A stretch of DNA of 41,970 nucleotides from Chloroflexota bacterium (lineage in GTDB: Bacteria > Chloroflexota > UBA6077 > FW602-bin22 > JAMCVK01), in the NCBI GenBank assembly GCA_023475225.1, contig JAMCVK010000017.1, positions 1 to 41,970 of the forward strand. Reading direction: 5' to 3'. Numbering within the stretch: position 1 is the first letter of the stretch; each line of letters starts with the position of its first letter. Shown here one piece after another: positions 41,302-41,970 of this stretch. Position numbers and translations under genes: made by a program. The notes under the pieces were generated by a model. The model saw nothing but the letters and a program-made list of their open reading frames with translations. It searched no databases and had not been told where the DNA came from.

Positions 41302-41970
41302 CTATTGGGGTGGCGCCTCAGGGGTTATCGCCTCCCTGGGAATCAGTCCTGCCTCTTTGGCGATGTCTCCCCCATTGGCTACGGTCACCTCCCCCGCTTT
41401 GGCCCAGGGGGTATCAGTGCGCCACTGCTGCAACACTGCCCGCTGGCAGCGCAAGACAAAGACGTTCTCATACTCCCCATAGCCCATGGGCAAACCGAAG
41501 TGGGCGATGGGGTCTGGATCGGCTAAGTAACGCGCCTTGATGGCCGGGTTGAGATCGAGCAGGGCCAGGTGCCTCTTCGCCACCTCCTCCCAGGGCAGCC
41601 CCTTATCCCCCGCCCAGTCAAAGGGCCTGGGCACCTGACGATAGGCCAATAGCCAGCCGTCCTTGCCAGCCTTGGAGAGCTCATCGAAGACGTTGACGAA
41701 GTAGACCTGCTTCACCTCCGGTCGCCACTGGAAGACCTGTTTTTGCATCACCTGGCTGGTGAAGCCATCCCAGATGAAGCGCCTTGAGGCGGGATAGCCC
41801 AATTCTGTTACCCCGCCCAGGCGCTGAAACTCAGTCCAGAAGGGGACATCGTGCGCATCGCTGATGGCGTAGCCACGGCCGCGGGCTGCTAGCCTACCAC
41901 TGGTCTGCTCAAAGAAGTGTCCTCCGGGAATCTCATAATCCGTTGTCTCCTGAAGACCCAAATGCACTAG
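41302..41970 (-). CDS. LGFP-like repeat protein, 5' end outside window
   Basis: About 222 residues in the window, open to the right edge. GHFFEQTSGRLAARGRGYAI followed by FQRLGGVTELGYPASRRFIW and FTSQVMQKQVFQWRPE is a repeat unit seen in many Chloroflexota exported proteins: a TGH/TSG-type start, a GG-x3-E/F-GYP centre and an FQR/KQ-x-F aromatic end. The family resembles LGFP-repeat proteins that bind cell-surface glycans, though the function is unproven. The C-terminus (about 100-222) includes a YFVNVFDEL start and VFVLRCQRAVLQQW, with no catalytic residues recognisable. A secretion signal would be beyond the window. It is transcribed towards mnmG with 278 bp between. Confidence 0.6.
   Translation of the reverse strand, partial: LVHLGLQETTDYEIPGGHFFEQTSGRLAARGRGYAISDAHDVPFWTEFQRLGGVTELGYPASRRFIWDGFTSQVMQKQVFQWRPEVKQVYFVNVFDELSKAGKDGWLLAYRQVPRPFDWAGDKGLPWEEVAKRHLALLDLNPAIKARYLADPDPIAHFGLPMGYGEYENVFVLRCQRAVLQQWRTDTPWAKAGEVTVANGGDIAKEAGLIPREAITPEAPPQ

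Overview
The window is bacterial chromosome with mid-range GC, dense operons and many GTG/TTG starts. The gene set suggests an anaerobic Chloroflexota-like bacterium or another deep-branching Gram-positive-type lineage. The evidence is a NifV-type homocitrate synthase, a CooC nickel-insertion ATPase, a nine-haem c-type cytochrome paired with a membrane cytochrome b, an HspR-type heat-shock regulator, and cell-wall genes (LCP protein, D-Ala-D-Ala carboxypeptidase, LysM, VanZ) without any visible outer-membrane gene. The phylum call is inference. No phage or complete mobile element is visible, so most of this is core genome.

Layout. 1-1384 (-): 3' truncated purC and a HAD phosphatase. 1385-1609: divergent spacer with hairpins and a solitary CRISPR-repeat-like sequence. 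1610-3879: a metallo-beta-lactamase-fold hydrolase (+), then (-) a small secreted protein and a membrane HD-GYP phosphodiesterase behind a structured-looking leader. 4102-6473 (+): ECF sigma factor, zinc anti-sigma factor and a PDZ lipoprotein, ending at a strong hairpin. 6599-10696 (-): LysM protein, stomatin-like SPFH protein, NfeD protease and a cation antiporter, with a dense palindrome cluster in the 370-bp gap at 9316-9685. 10874-13313 (+): VTT/DedA membrane protein and a DrrAB-type ABC exporter. 13316-16577 (-): LCP ligase, HhH-GPD DNA glycosylase, homocitrate synthase.

16804-18966 (+): multihaem cytochrome and cytochrome b, the likely electron-transfer module. The cytochrome's C-terminal membrane helix is interrupted by an in-frame TGA. 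19071-27402 (+): D,D-carboxypeptidase, pseudouridine synthase, cytidylate kinase, IspH, PDZ/radical-SAM DUF512 protein, GlmS, a GT4 glycosyltransferase and a VanZ protein, largely head-to-tail. 27343-29020 (-): ScpA and CooC. 29111-33873 (+): glycogen synthase, GalT, a fossil of a type I restriction specificity subunit, SecG and an orphan oligopeptide-type binding protein. 33953-37908 (+): a heat-shock operon (CbpA-type DnaJ, HspR, ClpC) with a recognisable HAIR operator overlapping its promoter. 37948-38883 (+): ribokinase. 38993-41023 (-): MnmG. 41302-41970 (-): a 5' truncated LGFP-like protein.

The best leads are the opal codon inside the cytochrome's membrane anchor, the self-contained HAIR/HspR/ClpC circuit, the two TAGTACTA palindromes before the sigma/anti-sigma operon, the structured leader before the small secreted protein, the hsdS fossil next to a palindromic element, and a probable one-base frameshift in purC. 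All annotations come from reading the sequence; no database search was run.
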